In this document: positions 20,426-29,584 of the stretch, piece by piece
Layout: each line of letters begins with the position of its first letter
Position numbering within the stretch: the stretch's first letter is position 1
Source of the DNA: Pseudoxanthomonas daejeonensis
GTDB lineage: Bacteria; Pseudomonadota; Gammaproteobacteria; Xanthomonadales; Xanthomonadaceae
Direction of reading: 5' to 3'
NCBI RefSeq assembly: GCF_010093205.1
Contig: NZ_PDWN01000005.1
Location: 184,997-248,996 of the forward strand
DNA: 64,000 nucleotides
Notes under the pieces: generated by a model
What the model saw: the letters and a program-made list of their open reading frames with translations, nothing else
Told to the model about the DNA's origin: nothing
Databases searched by the model: none
Program-made: the position numbers and the translations under genes

Positions 20426-22336
20426 ATGTCCGGCCACAGCCAGTTCGCGCTGCTGACCCAGCGCCGCTTCCTGCCCTACTTCATCGTGCAGGCGCTGGGC
20501 GCCTTCAACGACAACGTCTACCGCCAGGCGATCATCGGCCTGCTGTTCTTCCTCGGGGTGACCACCGAGGAGCGCTCGCTGTACGCGATGCTGGCGCCGG
20601 CGATCTTCATCCTGCCGTACTTCCTGTTCTCGGCCATCGCCGGGCAGGTCGCCGAGAAGCTGGAGAAGCAGCGGCTGATCGTGATCACCACGGCGATGGA
20701 AATCGTGATCATGTCGCTGGCCGCGCTCGGCTTCCTGCTGCAGAACATGCCGGTGCTGCTGGTGGCGCTGTTCTGCACGGGCGTGCAGTCGACCCTGTTC
20801 GGCCCGGTGAAATACTCGGTGCTGCCGGCCATCCTCAAGCCCGAGGAACTGACCGGCGGCAACGGCCTGGTCGAGATGGGCACCTCGATCTCGATCCTGT
20901 GCGGGATGATCTTCGGCGGCCTGATCTTCCAGCTTGCCGGCGCGCAGGGACCGGCGGTCGCGGCGACCGCGATCATCCTGCTGGCGGTGACCGGCAATCT
21001 GGTCGCGCGACGCATCCCGCGGGTCGATGCCGGGGCGCCCGACCTGAAAGTGCACTGGAATCCGTTGCCCGAATCGCTGGCCGTGCTGCGCATGGCCCGG
21101 CGCCAGCCGGCGGTGCGCAACGCGATCCTCGGCGTGTCGTGGTTCTGGTTCTTCGGCACCCTGCTGACCTCGCAGTTGCCCGCCTACGCCGAGGTCAACC
21201 TCGGTGGCGTCGCCAGCTCGGCTTCGCTGTACATCTTCGCGCTGGCGCTGTTTTCGATCGGCACGGGCACCGGTTCGCTCCTGTGCGAGCGGCTCTCCGC
21301 GCGCACGGTCGAGATCGGCCTGGTGCCGCTCGGCGCGTTCGGCATGAGCGCGTTCCTGCTGGACCTGTACTTCGCCCGCTCGGGGGCCGCGCCGGTTTCC
21401 GGACTGGACGTGGCCGGCTTCCTCGCCCAGCCGGGCAGCGTGCGCCTGGTGATCGACCTGCTCGGCATCGGCATGTTCACCGGCTTCTTCGTGGTGCCGC
21501 TGTTCGCGCTGATCCAGAGCCGGACCCCGGCCTCGCAGATGTCGCGCGTGTTCGCCGCGGTAAACATCCAGAACTCGCTGTTCATCGTTTCGGCCGCGCT
21601 GGTCGGCATCGCACTGCAGGAGGTCCTGCACTGGACCACCCCGCAGGTACTGCTGGGCCTGTCCATCGCCAACGTGCTGGTGGCGGTGTGGATCTTCACG
21701 ATCGTTCCCGAATTCCTGATGCGTTTCCTCAGCTGGCTGATGGTGCGCGCGCTTTACCGCCTGCGCCTGCACGGCATCGAGGAGCACGTGCCCGACGAGG
21801 GCGCCGCGTTGATCGTCTGCAACCACGTCAGCTACATGGACGCGCTGATCCTGGCCGCCAGCATTCCCCGCCCGGTGCGCTTCGTCATGTACTACCGGAT
21901 CTTCAACATCCCGGTGATGCGCTGGATCTTCCGCACCGCCAGGGCGATCCCGATCGCCGGCGCGCGCGAGGACCCGGCGCTGATGCAGCGCGCGTTCGAC
22001 GAGATCGACGCGACCCTGGCCGAGGGCGAGCTGGTCTGCATCTTCCCCGAGGGCGCGCTGACCCGGGATGGCGGGATCGCACCGTTCAAGTCCGGCGTGG
22101 GGAAGATCCTGGAGCGCGCCGCCGCCGCGGGCCGGCCGGTGCCGGTGGTGCCGATGGCGTTGCGCGGCATGTGGGCCAGCATGTGGAGCCGGCGCGACAG
22201 CCGCCTGGGCCGGATGCGCGTGCCGCGGCGTTTCCGGGCGCTGGTGGAGGTGGCCGCCGCCGCACCGGTGCAGGGACAACCGTCGGCCGAGGACGTTGAA
22301 GCCCGGGTGCGGGCGTTGCGTGGCGACGCCGCATGA
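20426..22336 (+). CDS. MFS lysophospholipid transporter fused to acyltransferase (LplT/Aas-like)
   Basis: The 636-residue fusion has an N-terminal major-facilitator domain of about twelve helices (residues 1-420). Its RRFLPYFIVQALGAFNDNVYRQAII opening is typical of the lysophospholipid flippase LplT. The C-terminal PlsC-type acyltransferase domain (about 435-620) carries CNHVSYMDALIL (NHx4D catalytic motif), the ARAIPIAGARED stretch and FPEGALTRDGGIAPFKSG. The pair would flip lysophospholipids inward and re-acylate them. Unlike the E. coli Aas protein, no acyl-ACP synthetase domain is present, so another acyl donor route must supply it. Confidence 0.9.
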   Translation: MSGHSQFALLTQRRFLPYFIVQALGAFNDNVYRQAIIGLLFFLGVTTEERSLYAMLAPAIFILPYFLFSAIAGQVAEKLEKQRLIVITTAMEIVIMSLAALGFLLQNMPVLLVALFCTGVQSTLFGPVKYSVLPAILKPEELTGGNGLVEMGTSISILCGMIFGGLIFQLAGAQGPAVAATAIILLAVTGNLVARRIPRVDAGAPDLKVHWNPLPESLAVLRMARRQPAVRNAILGVSWFWFFGTLLTSQLPAYAEVNLGGVASSASLYIFALALFSIGTGTGSLLCERLSARTVEIGLVPLGAFGMSAFLLDLYFARSGAAPVSGLDVAGFLAQPGSVRLVIDLLGIGMFTGFFVVPLFALIQSRTPASQMSRVFAAVNIQNSLFIVSAALVGIALQEVLHWTTPQVLLGLSIANVLVAVWIFTIVPEFLMRFLSWLMVRALYRLRLHGIEEHVPDEGAALIVCNHVSYMDALILAASIPRPVRFVMYYRIFNIPVMRWIFRTARAIPIAGAREDPALMQRAFDEIDATLAEGELVCIFPEGALTRDGGIAPFKSGVGKILERAAAAGRPVPVVPMALRGMWASMWSRRDSRLGRMRVPRRFRALVEVAAAAPVQGQPSAEDVEARVRALRGDAA

Positions 22337-22532
22337 CCGCACGCGTCTTTGCCCGCGGCAATGGGTCGGTTAGGCTTGCTGCAACGCGCCGGGGGGGCGC
22401 GACGCCGAGCCCTGGATGGCCGGCGCGTTGGATTTCGCGCCTGTCGTGCCATGCGACCGGCGAAGCCTCATCTTTGTAACGCACGATCTTCTCCCTAAAA
22501 CCGTTCGCCCGAAACCGCCAGGAGGCACTGTC

Positions 22533-22874
22533 ATGAGCTACGTCCCGCCGCCCACCCCCAACGCCGCACAGGTCCACGAGCCGGTGCCCAACCACCTGGC
22601 CTGGGCAATCATCGCGACCGTGCTGGCGACCTGCCTGTGTTGCCCGCTGGGCCTGCTCGGCATCGTCGCCATCGTGTTCTCGGCCAAGGTCAACGGCCTG
22701 TTGCGCGCAGGCGACATCGAAGGCGCCCGCCGCGCCTCGGCCAACGCCAAGACCTGGTGCTGGGTTGCCACCGCGCTGGCGATCATCGGGCTGCTGATGA
22801 ACATCTACTTCGTCTCTACCGGTGGCATGGCCGAGTACCAGCAGATGCTGGAGCAGATCCAGGCCGCGCAGTAA
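22533..22874 (+). CDS. CD225/dispanin-family membrane protein
   Basis: The 113-residue protein has a Pro/Asn-rich N-terminus and two membrane helices (about 28-52 and 77-98). Between them lies the conserved loop AIVFSAKVNGLLRAGDIEGARRASANAKTW. The CLCCPLG motif ending helix 1 and the loop are hallmarks of the CD225 (dispanin, IFITM-like) domain. An AGGAGG eight bases before the ATG at 22533 sets the start. It is followed after six bases by a DUF2752 gene, a pairing often seen in bacteria. The function in bacteria is unknown. Confidence 0.82.
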   Translation: MSYVPPPTPNAAQVHEPVPNHLAWAIIATVLATCLCCPLGLLGIVAIVFSAKVNGLLRAGDIEGARRASANAKTWCWVATALAIIGLLMNIYFVSTGGMAEYQQMLEQIQAAQ

Positions 22875-22880
22875 ACGGAG

Positions 22881-23294
22881 ATGGCTGTCCTGCGCCCCCT
22901 GCACATCGCAGGCATGGCGTCGGCCGCGATCGCGGCCGGCGCCGGCGTATGGCTGCTGCGCACCTATGACCCGAACGTGGCGGGAAATCCTTTCCCGCCC
23001 TGCATGTTCCACGCCTTCACCGGCCTGTACTGCATCGGCTGCGGCCTGACCCGCGCGCTGCACGCGCTGGTCCATGGCGACCTGCCCGGCGCGCTGTCGA
23101 TGAATCCGCTGGGCGTCCTGGTGTTGCCACTGGTGGGGCTGATGGTCGCCTGGTCGCAAGGCTGGCAGCCGCGCTGGCTGCGGCCGCTGATGGACGTGGT
23201 GATGGAACCGAAGCTGTGGCTGTGGCTGCTGCCGGGGTACTGGATCGCCCGCAACCTGCCCTGGTTTCCGTTCACGCTGCTCGCGCCGGGCTGA
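22881..23294 (+). CDS. DUF2752 membrane protein
   Basis: This 137-residue protein has three predicted membrane helices. It carries the DUF2752 signature FPPCMFHAFTGLYCIGCGLTRALHALVHGDLPGALSMNPLGVL (about residues 36-78), in which the CxxCGxxRA pattern is diagnostic. The function is unknown. It starts six bases after the CD225-family gene, so the two are probably co-transcribed and act together. Confidence 0.85.
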   Translation: MAVLRPLHIAGMASAAIAAGAGVWLLRTYDPNVAGNPFPPCMFHAFTGLYCIGCGLTRALHALVHGDLPGALSMNPLGVLVLPLVGLMVAWSQGWQPRWLRPLMDVVMEPKLWLWLLPGYWIARNLPWFPFTLLAPG

Positions 23295-23392
23295 AAGGCT
23301 TCAACGGCAGCGCCATGGCGCACGGCGCGCGCGGGCGCGGATCACTCGCAGCCCCGCACTCCTTCCAGGTCGCTGGCCCCGCTGTCGCAGGA

Positions 23393-23409
23393 GCGGGCAT
23401 GACCGCGAC
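23393..23409 (+). repeat. Dispersed intergenic repeat, copy 2
   Basis: This is the second identical copy of GCGGGCATGACCGCGAC (first at 9491-9507), in the gap between the DUF2752 gene and ampE. The flanks GCAGGAGC and GCCGAAGGCG extend the resemblance to a REP-like family. No gene is seen in 23295-23485. Confidence 0.6.
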
Positions 23410-23485
23410 GCCGAAGGCGTCGATGCAGGCGATGCCTAATGGTTCCGAGCGCGCAATTGCGAGGTCGCGAATCGCCCTGCCGGAC

Positions 23486-24376
23486 TCAGCTCACCCAGCC
23501 GGCGATCACCAGCAGCGCGAGCAACGCCAGCCACAGCAGCAGCATGCGCCAGACCAGGCTCATCGCGTCACGCAGTTCGAGCAACTCGCCGGCGACCGGC
23601 AACTGGCCTTCGCTCAGGTAATCCGCAGCTTCTTCGGCCAGCTCGCCGCGCACGGCCGCGCGGCCGCAGGCCTCCAGGAAGCCGCTGGCAGCCTGCCAGC
23701 GATCGCCGCCGCCCGCCCGCCATGCGCGGAATACCAGGTCGAAATTTCCGGCCAGAGCCAGGGCCAGTACCATCAACTGCGCCACCGGCCATTCCAGCCA
23801 GCCCAGCACGACGCGCGTGCCGGCGGCGTTCTCGGCCGGCAACAGCGCCGCATCCGCCACCGCGGCGCGTTCGACCAGTCGATACAGCAGCGCGCCGGCC
23901 GGCCCCAGCAGGAAGAACCACATGAGTGGCGCGAACCAGCGCCGCAGCGCGCTGCGCATCACCCGCCCGGGCAGCGCCGGACCTTCGGCGACCACCATGC
24001 CCGGCTCCGGCGCCAGTTGCGCCAGGCGCGCGCGCCGGCTTTCCGGATCGCTCGCATCGAGCGTGGCTTCCACGTCGATGTCCAGGTCCCGCGGACCCCA
24101 GGTGCAGACCAGCACGACCACGCCGAACAGCAGGCTGACCAGCCCCATCAGTCGCCCGGAAAGGGTGAACTGCAGCAAGGCCACCAAGAGTACCGGGGGC
24201 AGCAGCGCCAGCCAGATGCCGTGCCGTCCACGCCAGAAGCCGCCCTCGGCCACATGCGATCCCAGCCACTCCAGCCAGTGGCTGTACCAGTGGAACTGGC
24301 GCAATGAGGCACCCAGCGCCGGGGCGACATGGCCCAGCACCAGTGCAACGATGACCGCGACCAGCGTAGTGAACAT
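23486..24376 (-). CDS. ampE: Regulatory signaling modulator protein AmpE
   Basis: The 296-residue inner membrane protein matches the AmpE/CobD-like pattern: MFTTLVAVIVALVLGHVAPALGASLRQFHWYSHWLEWL at the start, a cytoplasmic middle section, then RRWFAPLMWFFLLGPAGALLYRLVE and three further hydrophobic stretches ending LLLWLALLALLVIAGWVS. AmpE is linked to beta-lactamase induction sensing together with AmpD, but no ampD lies beside it here. Confidence 0.85.
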   Translation of the reverse strand: MFTTLVAVIVALVLGHVAPALGASLRQFHWYSHWLEWLGSHVAEGGFWRGRHGIWLALLPPVLLVALLQFTLSGRLMGLVSLLFGVVVLVCTWGPRDLDIDVEATLDASDPESRRARLAQLAPEPGMVVAEGPALPGRVMRSALRRWFAPLMWFFLLGPAGALLYRLVERAAVADAALLPAENAAGTRVVLGWLEWPVAQLMVLALALAGNFDLVFRAWRAGGGDRWQAASGFLEACGRAAVRGELAEEAADYLSEGQLPVAGELLELRDAMSLVWRMLLLWLALLALLVIAGWVS

Positions 24377-24427
24377 CGAGTGGACCCTCCCTGCGGCGAT
24401 TCTAGCTGGACGCCGCCGCGGCGGGCG

Positions 24428-25342
24428 CTAAGTGCGCGTGAGCGTGGTCCCCTGGCCGTACCAGTGCACGATCAGCGCGCGCGCGATCGAGATTCCTGGC
24501 GACAGCACGATGCCGTCCGTCCCGGGGCCATCCTCGCGCAGGGCCCGGCCGATCTCTTCCCGGGTAAACCAGCGCGCCGCCTCCAGTTCGCCATCCACGC
24601 GTGGCTCGTCGCCTGCCGCCAGCGCTTCGAATCCCAGCATCAGCGCCCCGGGGAACGGCCAGGGTTGCGAGGCGAGATAGCGGCACCCGAGCACGCGCAC
24701 GCCCGCCTCTTCATGCACCTCGCGCACCACGGTCTGTTCGAGCGTCTCGCCGGGTTCGACGAAGCCGGCGAGCACCGACCACCGCCGCGCCGCCCAACCG
24801 GGCTGGCGACCGAGTAGCAACCGCTCGCCATCGCTGACCGCCACGATCACGGCCGGATCGACCCGTGGATAGTGGTCGTTGCCGCATTGCGCGCAGTGGC
24901 CTGCAAAGCCGCCGCGGTCGAACGTGACTCCGCCTCCGCAAACCCCACAGAAGCGGTTGCGGGCATGCCAGTACAGCATGCCGCGGGCGTAGGCGAAGGT
25001 ACTGGCCAGGTCGGCGGGCCAGTCCGCCGCCGCCCGGCGCAGGTCGACCCATTGCGCGACGTCCAGCGCCGGAAGTGCGGAGGCCTCGAGGGCGAACCAC
25101 GCCTGGGTGTCGGTCCGGCCGAGGAAGATGGCGGTACCGGGTCCACCGCCGAAGGCCGCACCCCGCAACGGAAGCGGCATGCCGTCGGCACCAGCCGCCG
25201 CGCGGCCTTCGCCATCGAGCACGATCAGCCACGCATCGGGCCACTGGTCACGCAAGGCGCCGGCATCGCCGCGCAACGCGTCGGCGCGATCCAGCCCCAT
25301 GGACTGGAACGCGAAACCCTCGAGGGTGGCCGGGTAAGGCAT
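24428..25342 (-). CDS. nudC: NAD(+)/NADH diphosphatase (NudC-type Nudix hydrolase)
   Basis: NudC splits NAD(H) to NMN(H) and AMP and can remove NAD caps from RNA. The 304-residue protein has an N-terminal NADH-pyrophosphatase domain, a four-cysteine zinc ribbon (CGVCGGG...CAQCG, about residues 132-152) and the Nudix box GFVEPGETLEQTVVREVHEEAGV near 192-214. The downstream FPGALMLGFEAL is typical of NudC. It is followed by the end of ampE and preceded by erpA on the same strand, 18 bases apart. Confidence 0.93.
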   Translation of the reverse strand: MPYPATLEGFAFQSMGLDRADALRGDAGALRDQWPDAWLIVLDGEGRAAAGADGMPLPLRGAAFGGGPGTAIFLGRTDTQAWFALEASALPALDVAQWVDLRRAAADWPADLASTFAYARGMLYWHARNRFCGVCGGGVTFDRGGFAGHCAQCGNDHYPRVDPAVIVAVSDGERLLLGRQPGWAARRWSVLAGFVEPGETLEQTVVREVHEEAGVRVLGCRYLASQPWPFPGALMLGFEALAAGDEPRVDGELEAARWFTREEIGRALREDGPGTDGIVLSPGISIARALIVHWYGQGTTLTRT

Positions 25343-25360
25343 GGCGCCGGCCCGGCGGTA

Positions 25361-25720
25361 TCAGACGCTGAAACTGCTGCCGCAGCCGCAGGTAGTACGC
25401 GCGTTGGGATTGCGGATCACGAACTGCGCGCCGCTCAGGCCTTCGCTGTAGTCGACTTCCGCACCCATCAGGTACTGCAGGCTCAGCGGATCGACCAGCA
25501 GGGTCACCCCGTCGGTGTTGACCGCCATGTCGTCCTCGGCCCGGTTCTCGTCGAACTCGAAACCGTACTGGAAGCCGGAACACCCGCCGCCCTGGATGTA
25601 GACGCGCAGCTTCAGCTCCGCATTGCCTTCCTCGGCGATCAGTTCACGCACCTTGGAGGCCGCGGCCGTGCTGAAGCGCAACGGCTGCTCGAGTTGCTGG
25701 TAGCTGGGCAGGATATCCAT
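25361..25720 (-). CDS. erpA: Iron-sulfur cluster insertion protein ErpA
   Basis: This A-type carrier passes Fe-S clusters to apo-enzymes. The 119 residues contain all three cluster cysteines, in [15 protein letters not shown] near residues 45-59 and [11 protein letters not shown] at the C-terminus. [20 protein letters not shown] and [31 protein letters not shown] complete the HesB/IscA domain. The isc operon is not in the window, which suits ErpA better than IscA. Confidence 0.93.
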   Translation of the reverse strand: MDILPSYQQLEQPLRFSTAAASKVRELIAEEGNAELKLRVYIQGGGCSGFQYGFEFDENRAEDDMAVNTDGVTLLVDPLSLQYLMGAEVDYSEGLSGAQFVIRNPNARTTCGCGSSFSV

Positions 25721-25751
25721 GGAGCCAAGATGGGGCCGGGGAGCCCTTCGA

Positions 25752-26189
25752 TCAAGCCTTGGCGGCCTTGGCGGCGGTGATCGGCGTGGCCCCTTCCGGC
25801 ACCGTCAGCACGCGCGCCTGCGCCTGGACGTGGACCAGCCGCCCGGTGAGCTGGGCACCGGCGCTCATTTCGACCACGGTGTAGTGGACGTTGCCTTCGA
25901 CGCGCGCCTTCTGCGCCAGTTCGATCCGCTCGCTGGCATGCACGTCGCCGGCCAGCGTGCCGTTGATGATCACCACCGGGGCATGGATCTCGCCCTCGAC
26001 CGAACCCTGCTCGGCGAGCACCAGGCTGGCCGGCCGGCCCTCGGCCGCGGTGATCTTGCCGACGATGCGGCCCTCCACGTAAAGGCCGCCACTGAATTCC
26101 AGGTCGCCGCGGATGACCACGTCCGGGCCGATCAGGGTATCGATGGCGAAGCCGTCACGTTGGGTCGATTTGTTCTTGAACACGTTCAT
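25752..26189 (-). CDS. Bactofilin (polymer-forming cytoskeletal protein)
   Basis: A 145-residue bactofilin. The beta-helical core shows the repeated pattern [31 protein letters not shown]... [56 protein letters not shown]. Such proteins assemble nucleotide-free filaments that guide cell-wall or appendage placement. The start overlaps the stop of the upstream DUF6776 gene as ATGA, so the two are co-translated and probably act together at the envelope. Confidence 0.92.
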   Translation of the reverse strand: MNVFKNKSTQRDGFAIDTLIGPDVVIRGDLEFSGGLYVEGRIVGKITAAEGRPASLVLAEQGSVEGEIHAPVVIINGTLAGDVHASERIELAQKARVEGNVHYTVVEMSAGAQLTGRLVHVQAQARVLTVPEGATPITAAKAAKA

Positions 26190-26917
26190 CTACCTCCCCC
26201 GCTACCCGCGAGTTTCCAGTCGAAAGTCTGGTCGGTGCCCCCCGCGCCGCCTCGCAGGGAGACTCGCACACGTTGCGGGGTGAAATCCTTGGGCAGCATC
26301 ACGTTGCCACCCAGTTCCTGGAAATACCGGAACGAATACTCCTGGCCCGGGCTGGATGGCTTCTGGTGCAGGTCGTCCCAGCTGACCGTGGCCAGCTTGC
26401 CGGCGCGGACGCCCTCGACCGAGAAGCGCAGCTGCCCCTGGCTGATCGCGCCGCGATTCAGGTTCTGGGTCAGGATCACGCGGTAGTTCCAGGTGCCCGC
26501 CTCGGTCGGTGCGAACTCGATCGAATGGACGTTCAGGCCCTTGCGCTGGGCCGTTGCGCCGACCAGTCGTTCATAGAAGGCCACGTCGGCGCGCAGCGCG
26601 GCGATCTCCTCGTCGCGCTCGGCCAGCGAGGACTGCAGTTCGCTGTTCGCGGCGCGGCTGATCTGGTCCGAGCGCGACAGCGTGACCAGGCGCTGGCTCA
26701 CCTCGTCGAGCTGGCGCTTCTGCAGCGCGGCCGTGCGTTCGGCGGTGCGCAGCTGCCCGCGGGTATCGCCCAGGCCCGGCGCGGCGCGCCAGGTCGCCAG
26801 TGCCCATACCGCCACCAGCGAGAACAGCCAGGCGACAACGATGGCGATCAACCAGCCGCGGCCCGAAAAACCGGGCTGGCGCGGCACCACACGGAAGCGG
26901 GACAAGGGTTCTGTCAT
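26186..26917 (-). CDS. DUF6776 membrane-anchored coiled-coil protein
   Basis: The 243-residue protein has one N-terminal membrane helix (about residues 22-45), a predicted coiled coil (about 55-125: QLRTAERTAALQKRQLDEVSQRLVTL...), and a C-terminal beta-rich domain (LNVHSIEFAPTEAGTWNYRVILTQNLNRGAISQGQLRFSVEG). This matches what is annotated as DUF6776 next to bactofilins. It overlaps the bactofilin start by four bases. A role tethering the filament to the membrane is inference. The region 26918-27047 separates it from the divergent DUF4126 gene. Confidence 0.8.
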   Translation of the reverse strand: MTEPLSRFRVVPRQPGFSGRGWLIAIVVAWLFSLVAVWALATWRAAPGLGDTRGQLRTAERTAALQKRQLDEVSQRLVTLSRSDQISRAANSELQSSLAERDEEIAALRADVAFYERLVGATAQRKGLNVHSIEFAPTEAGTWNYRVILTQNLNRGAISQGQLRFSVEGVRAGKLATVSWDDLHQKPSSPGQEYSFRYFQELGGNVMLPKDFTPQRVRVSLRGGAGGTDQTFDWKLAGSGGGR

Positions 26918-27047
26918 GGCGGGATGGCACGGGCCGGCATCGGACCGATTCTGCCTATACTGCGGTTCGGACGGGTCCGCTAGTGTAGCGTCCGCCCGAT
27001 GCGGGGCCACATCACCCGCGCTATCGCGGCCGAGGGAGGATCGCCTC

Positions 27048-27638
27048 ATGACCGAGGCCCACATCTACGTGATCGGAATCCTGCTCGCCTGGATGGCGGG
27101 GATCCGCGCCTACCTGACCGTGTTCGGCGTGGGACTGGCCGGCCTGCTGGGCTGGGTCGACCTGCCGCCGGCGCTGCAGGCCACCCAGTCGTGGTGGGTG
27201 CTGGGAACGTCGGGCGCACTGGCCCTGGCCGAGTTCTTCGCAGACAAGATCCCGGGCGTAGACTCGGTGTGGGACCTGGTGCAGACCCTGGCCCGGGTGC
27301 CTGCCGGCGCCTTCCTGGCCGCGGCCACGCTGTCGCCCGATGGCCAGCTCGGTACCGGGGCGCTGGTCGCCGGGGCCGGCGTGGCCCTGGCCAGCCACGG
27401 CCTCAAGGCCGGCTCGCGCGCATTGCTCAACACGTCTCCCGAGCCTGCCAGCAACTGGGTCGCATCGACCGCCGAGGACACCGTGGTCATCGGTGGCCTG
27501 GCACTGGCCATGGCGCATCCGTGGGTCGCGCTGCTGCTGGTGGTCGGCTCGAGCCTGCTCGGCGCCCTGCTGGTGTGGTGGATCTGGCGCACGCTCAGCC
27601 GCGGGGTGCGCCGCCTGTTCGCAACACCACCGGCCTGA
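27048..27638 (+). CDS. DUF4126 membrane protein
   Basis: The 196-residue protein has about five hydrophobic segments and the DUF4126 pattern: ILLAWMAGIRAYLTVFGVGLAGLLGWVDLP, ALAEFFADKIPGVDSVWDLVQTLARVPAGAFLAAATL and SRALLNTSPEPASNWVASTAEDTVVIGGLALAMAHP. The function is unknown. The ATG at 27048 is preceded by GGGAGGA. It is divergent from DUF6776. Confidence 0.83.
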   Translation: MTEAHIYVIGILLAWMAGIRAYLTVFGVGLAGLLGWVDLPPALQATQSWWVLGTSGALALAEFFADKIPGVDSVWDLVQTLARVPAGAFLAAATLSPDGQLGTGALVAGAGVALASHGLKAGSRALLNTSPEPASNWVASTAEDTVVIGGLALAMAHPWVALLLVVGSSLLGALLVWWIWRTLSRGVRRLFATPPA

Positions 27639-27712
27639 CCGGCGATGTCGTACAGGCTTGTCCTCGTGAGCGTACTTGGCCACATAATGCGGTCCCAGCA
27701 GGGGGAATACTG

Positions 27713-29584
27713 ATGGCCGCAAGAGAACCCGCTTCGTTGCCGGAGGATCCGGCTGCGCGCCAGCGTCCGCGCGTCGAAACGCCACCACCGCATTACTGGC
27801 GTCGCTGGACGCAGGATGCGAAGGACGAAGCCACCACCATGGCAAGCGGCAAGCCGCCGGCCGGAAGCGACCTGCCCGCCAAGGCCAAGGCCACGGCCAC
27901 CACGGCGAAAGGGGGCCCGCCCGAAGATGCCGCCGAATCGCCCTATCGCATCCTGATCGTCGAGGACGACCGCACCCAGGCGCTGTTCGCGCAGAGCGTG
28001 CTGCATGGCGCCGGCATGAAGGCCGAAGTGCAGATGCAACCGGAAGGCGTGATCGACGCGATCCAGCGCTTCGACCCGGACCTGATCCTCATGGACCTGC
28101 ACATGCCGGGCCTCGATGGCATGCGCCTGACTTCGCTGATCCGGCAGCAGCCGCAGTTCCAGCTGCTGCCGATCGTGTTCCTGACCGGCGATCCGGACCC
28201 GGAGCGCCAGTTCGAGGTGCTGGAGAGCGGCGCCGACGACTTCCTGACCAAACCCATCCGCCCGCGACACCTGATCGCAGCGGTCTCCAACCGGATCCAG
28301 CGCACCCGTGCGCAGCTGCGCCAGCCCGCGCCGCAAGCCAACGCGATGCTGCGCAGCCACCCGGAAACCGGCCTGGCCACCCGCGGCTGGCTGCTGCAGC
28401 AGGTCGACCAGGCGTTGCAGGAGAGCACCGTCGGTGGACTGTTCTTCGTCGAGATCGCCAGCGCCCTCGGCCTGCGCGAGCGCTACGGCTACGCAGCGTT
28501 CGAGCGCCTCATGTCCCAGGCCGGCAGCTGCCTGGCGCGGATCGGCGCACCGGCACCGGTGGCCCGCCTGAACGACAACAGCTTCCTGACCCTGATGCGC
28601 GACCTCGACGAGTCCGGGCTCGATCAGCACGCGCAGCGGTTGCGCGCCGGCCTCGCCGAGCAGGCCTTCACCGTGCGCGACGAGGAACAGGTGCAACTGC
28701 GCAGCGCGGTCGGTTACACCGCGCTGTCGATCGGTTTCGAAGGCGCTGGTCCGGCGCTGGAGGCGACCGAACGCAGCGCGCTGCAGGCGCGCCTGCACAG
28801 CGAGGGCGTCGCCGCCTACGTGCCGCCCAGCGATACCGAGGCGCAGGAACGCATGGCGCTGCTAGAAGGCCAGCTCGAGCTGGCCTACCAGCCGATCGTG
28901 GCGGTCGCCGGCAATGAACAGGCCCAGTACCAGGTGCTTCTGCGTCTGCGCCAGCCCGATGGCACGCTGCTGTCCGCCGGCCAGGTGGTGCCCGCCGCCG
29001 AGGCGAGCGGCCGCATCGCCGACCTGGACCAGCAGGTGATGGAGCATGCGCTGGACATGATCGCCCAGCGCAACGCCAGTGGCACCCCGCTGCGCCTGTT
29101 CGTCTCGCAGTCGCCGCGCACGCTGGCGCGCGAAGTCTTCGCCGAATGGCTGCTGCAGACCATCGCTGCGCGCAGCATCGACGGCACTTCGGTGGTCATC
29201 GACCTCCGCCTGGGCGATGCACTGATCCACAGCGTCACCCTGGCCGAGTTCTGTCGCCGCCTGATGGGCGCAGGCGTGCAATTCTGCCTGAGCCAATTCG
29301 AGCCGGGCCCGGAGGCCGATGCGCTGCTCAACCAGTTGCCGCTCGGGTACGTGCGCATGGCGGCGCGCTTCGCCGGTGCGCATGCGGACGCGCAGTTGCG
29401 CGACCAGCTGCGCGGCGTGATCGACCAGGCCCATCGCCTCGGCCTGCAGGTGATCGGCCAGCAGATCGAAGACCCGCAGGCCGCCGCGGCGATGTGGATG
29501 GGCGGCATCGACTACATCCAGGGCAACCTGGTGCATTCGGTCGGCACCGACCTGGACTTCGACTTCCAGAACGCGGTGCTTTGA
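27713..29584 (+). CDS. Receiver protein with degenerate GGDEF and EAL domains
   Basis: The 623-residue protein has a low-complexity N-terminus (1-80) and a receiver domain (about 80-200: YRILIVEDDRTQALFAQ, phospho-acceptor Asp128 in LILMDLHMPG, LTKPIRP). A GGDEF-like domain follows (about 215-360) whose active site reads LNDNSF instead of GGDEF, then an EAL-like domain (about 375-615) in which EALLR is replaced by QVLLR. Catalytic residues are therefore missing from both enzyme domains, so it is likely a c-di-GMP-binding or signalling effector, in the style of FimX. It overlaps the hybrid kinase gene as TGATG and is surely co-expressed with it. Confidence 0.85.
   Translation: MAAREPASLPEDPAARQRPRVETPPPHYWRRWTQDAKDEATTMASGKPPAGSDLPAKAKATATTAKGGPPEDAAESPYRILIVEDDRTQALFAQSVLHGAGMKAEVQMQPEGVIDAIQRFDPDLILMDLHMPGLDGMRLTSLIRQQPQFQLLPIVFLTGDPDPERQFEVLESGADDFLTKPIRPRHLIAAVSNRIQRTRAQLRQPAPQANAMLRSHPETGLATRGWLLQQVDQALQESTVGGLFFVEIASALGLRERYGYAAFERLMSQAGSCLARIGAPAPVARLNDNSFLTLMRDLDESGLDQHAQRLRAGLAEQAFTVRDEEQVQLRSAVGYTALSIGFEGAGPALEATERSALQARLHSEGVAAYVPPSDTEAQERMALLEGQLELAYQPIVAVAGNEQAQYQVLLRLRQPDGTLLSAGQVVPAAEASGRIADLDQQVMEHALDMIAQRNASGTPLRLFVSQSPRTLAREVFAEWLLQTIAARSIDGTSVVIDLRLGDALIHSVTLAEFCRRLMGAGVQFCLSQFEPGPEADALLNQLPLGYVRMAARFAGAHADAQLRDQLRGVIDQAHRLGLQVIGQQIEDPQAAAAMWMGGIDYIQGNLVHSVGTDLDFDFQNAVL

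Noticed and set aside
27713..29584. Identity of the receiver/GGDEF/EAL protein as FimX
   Set aside because: Degenerate motifs are similar in kind (FimX has GDSIF and EVL), but no PAS domain is seen and the N-terminus differs, so only a FimX-like role is suggested.
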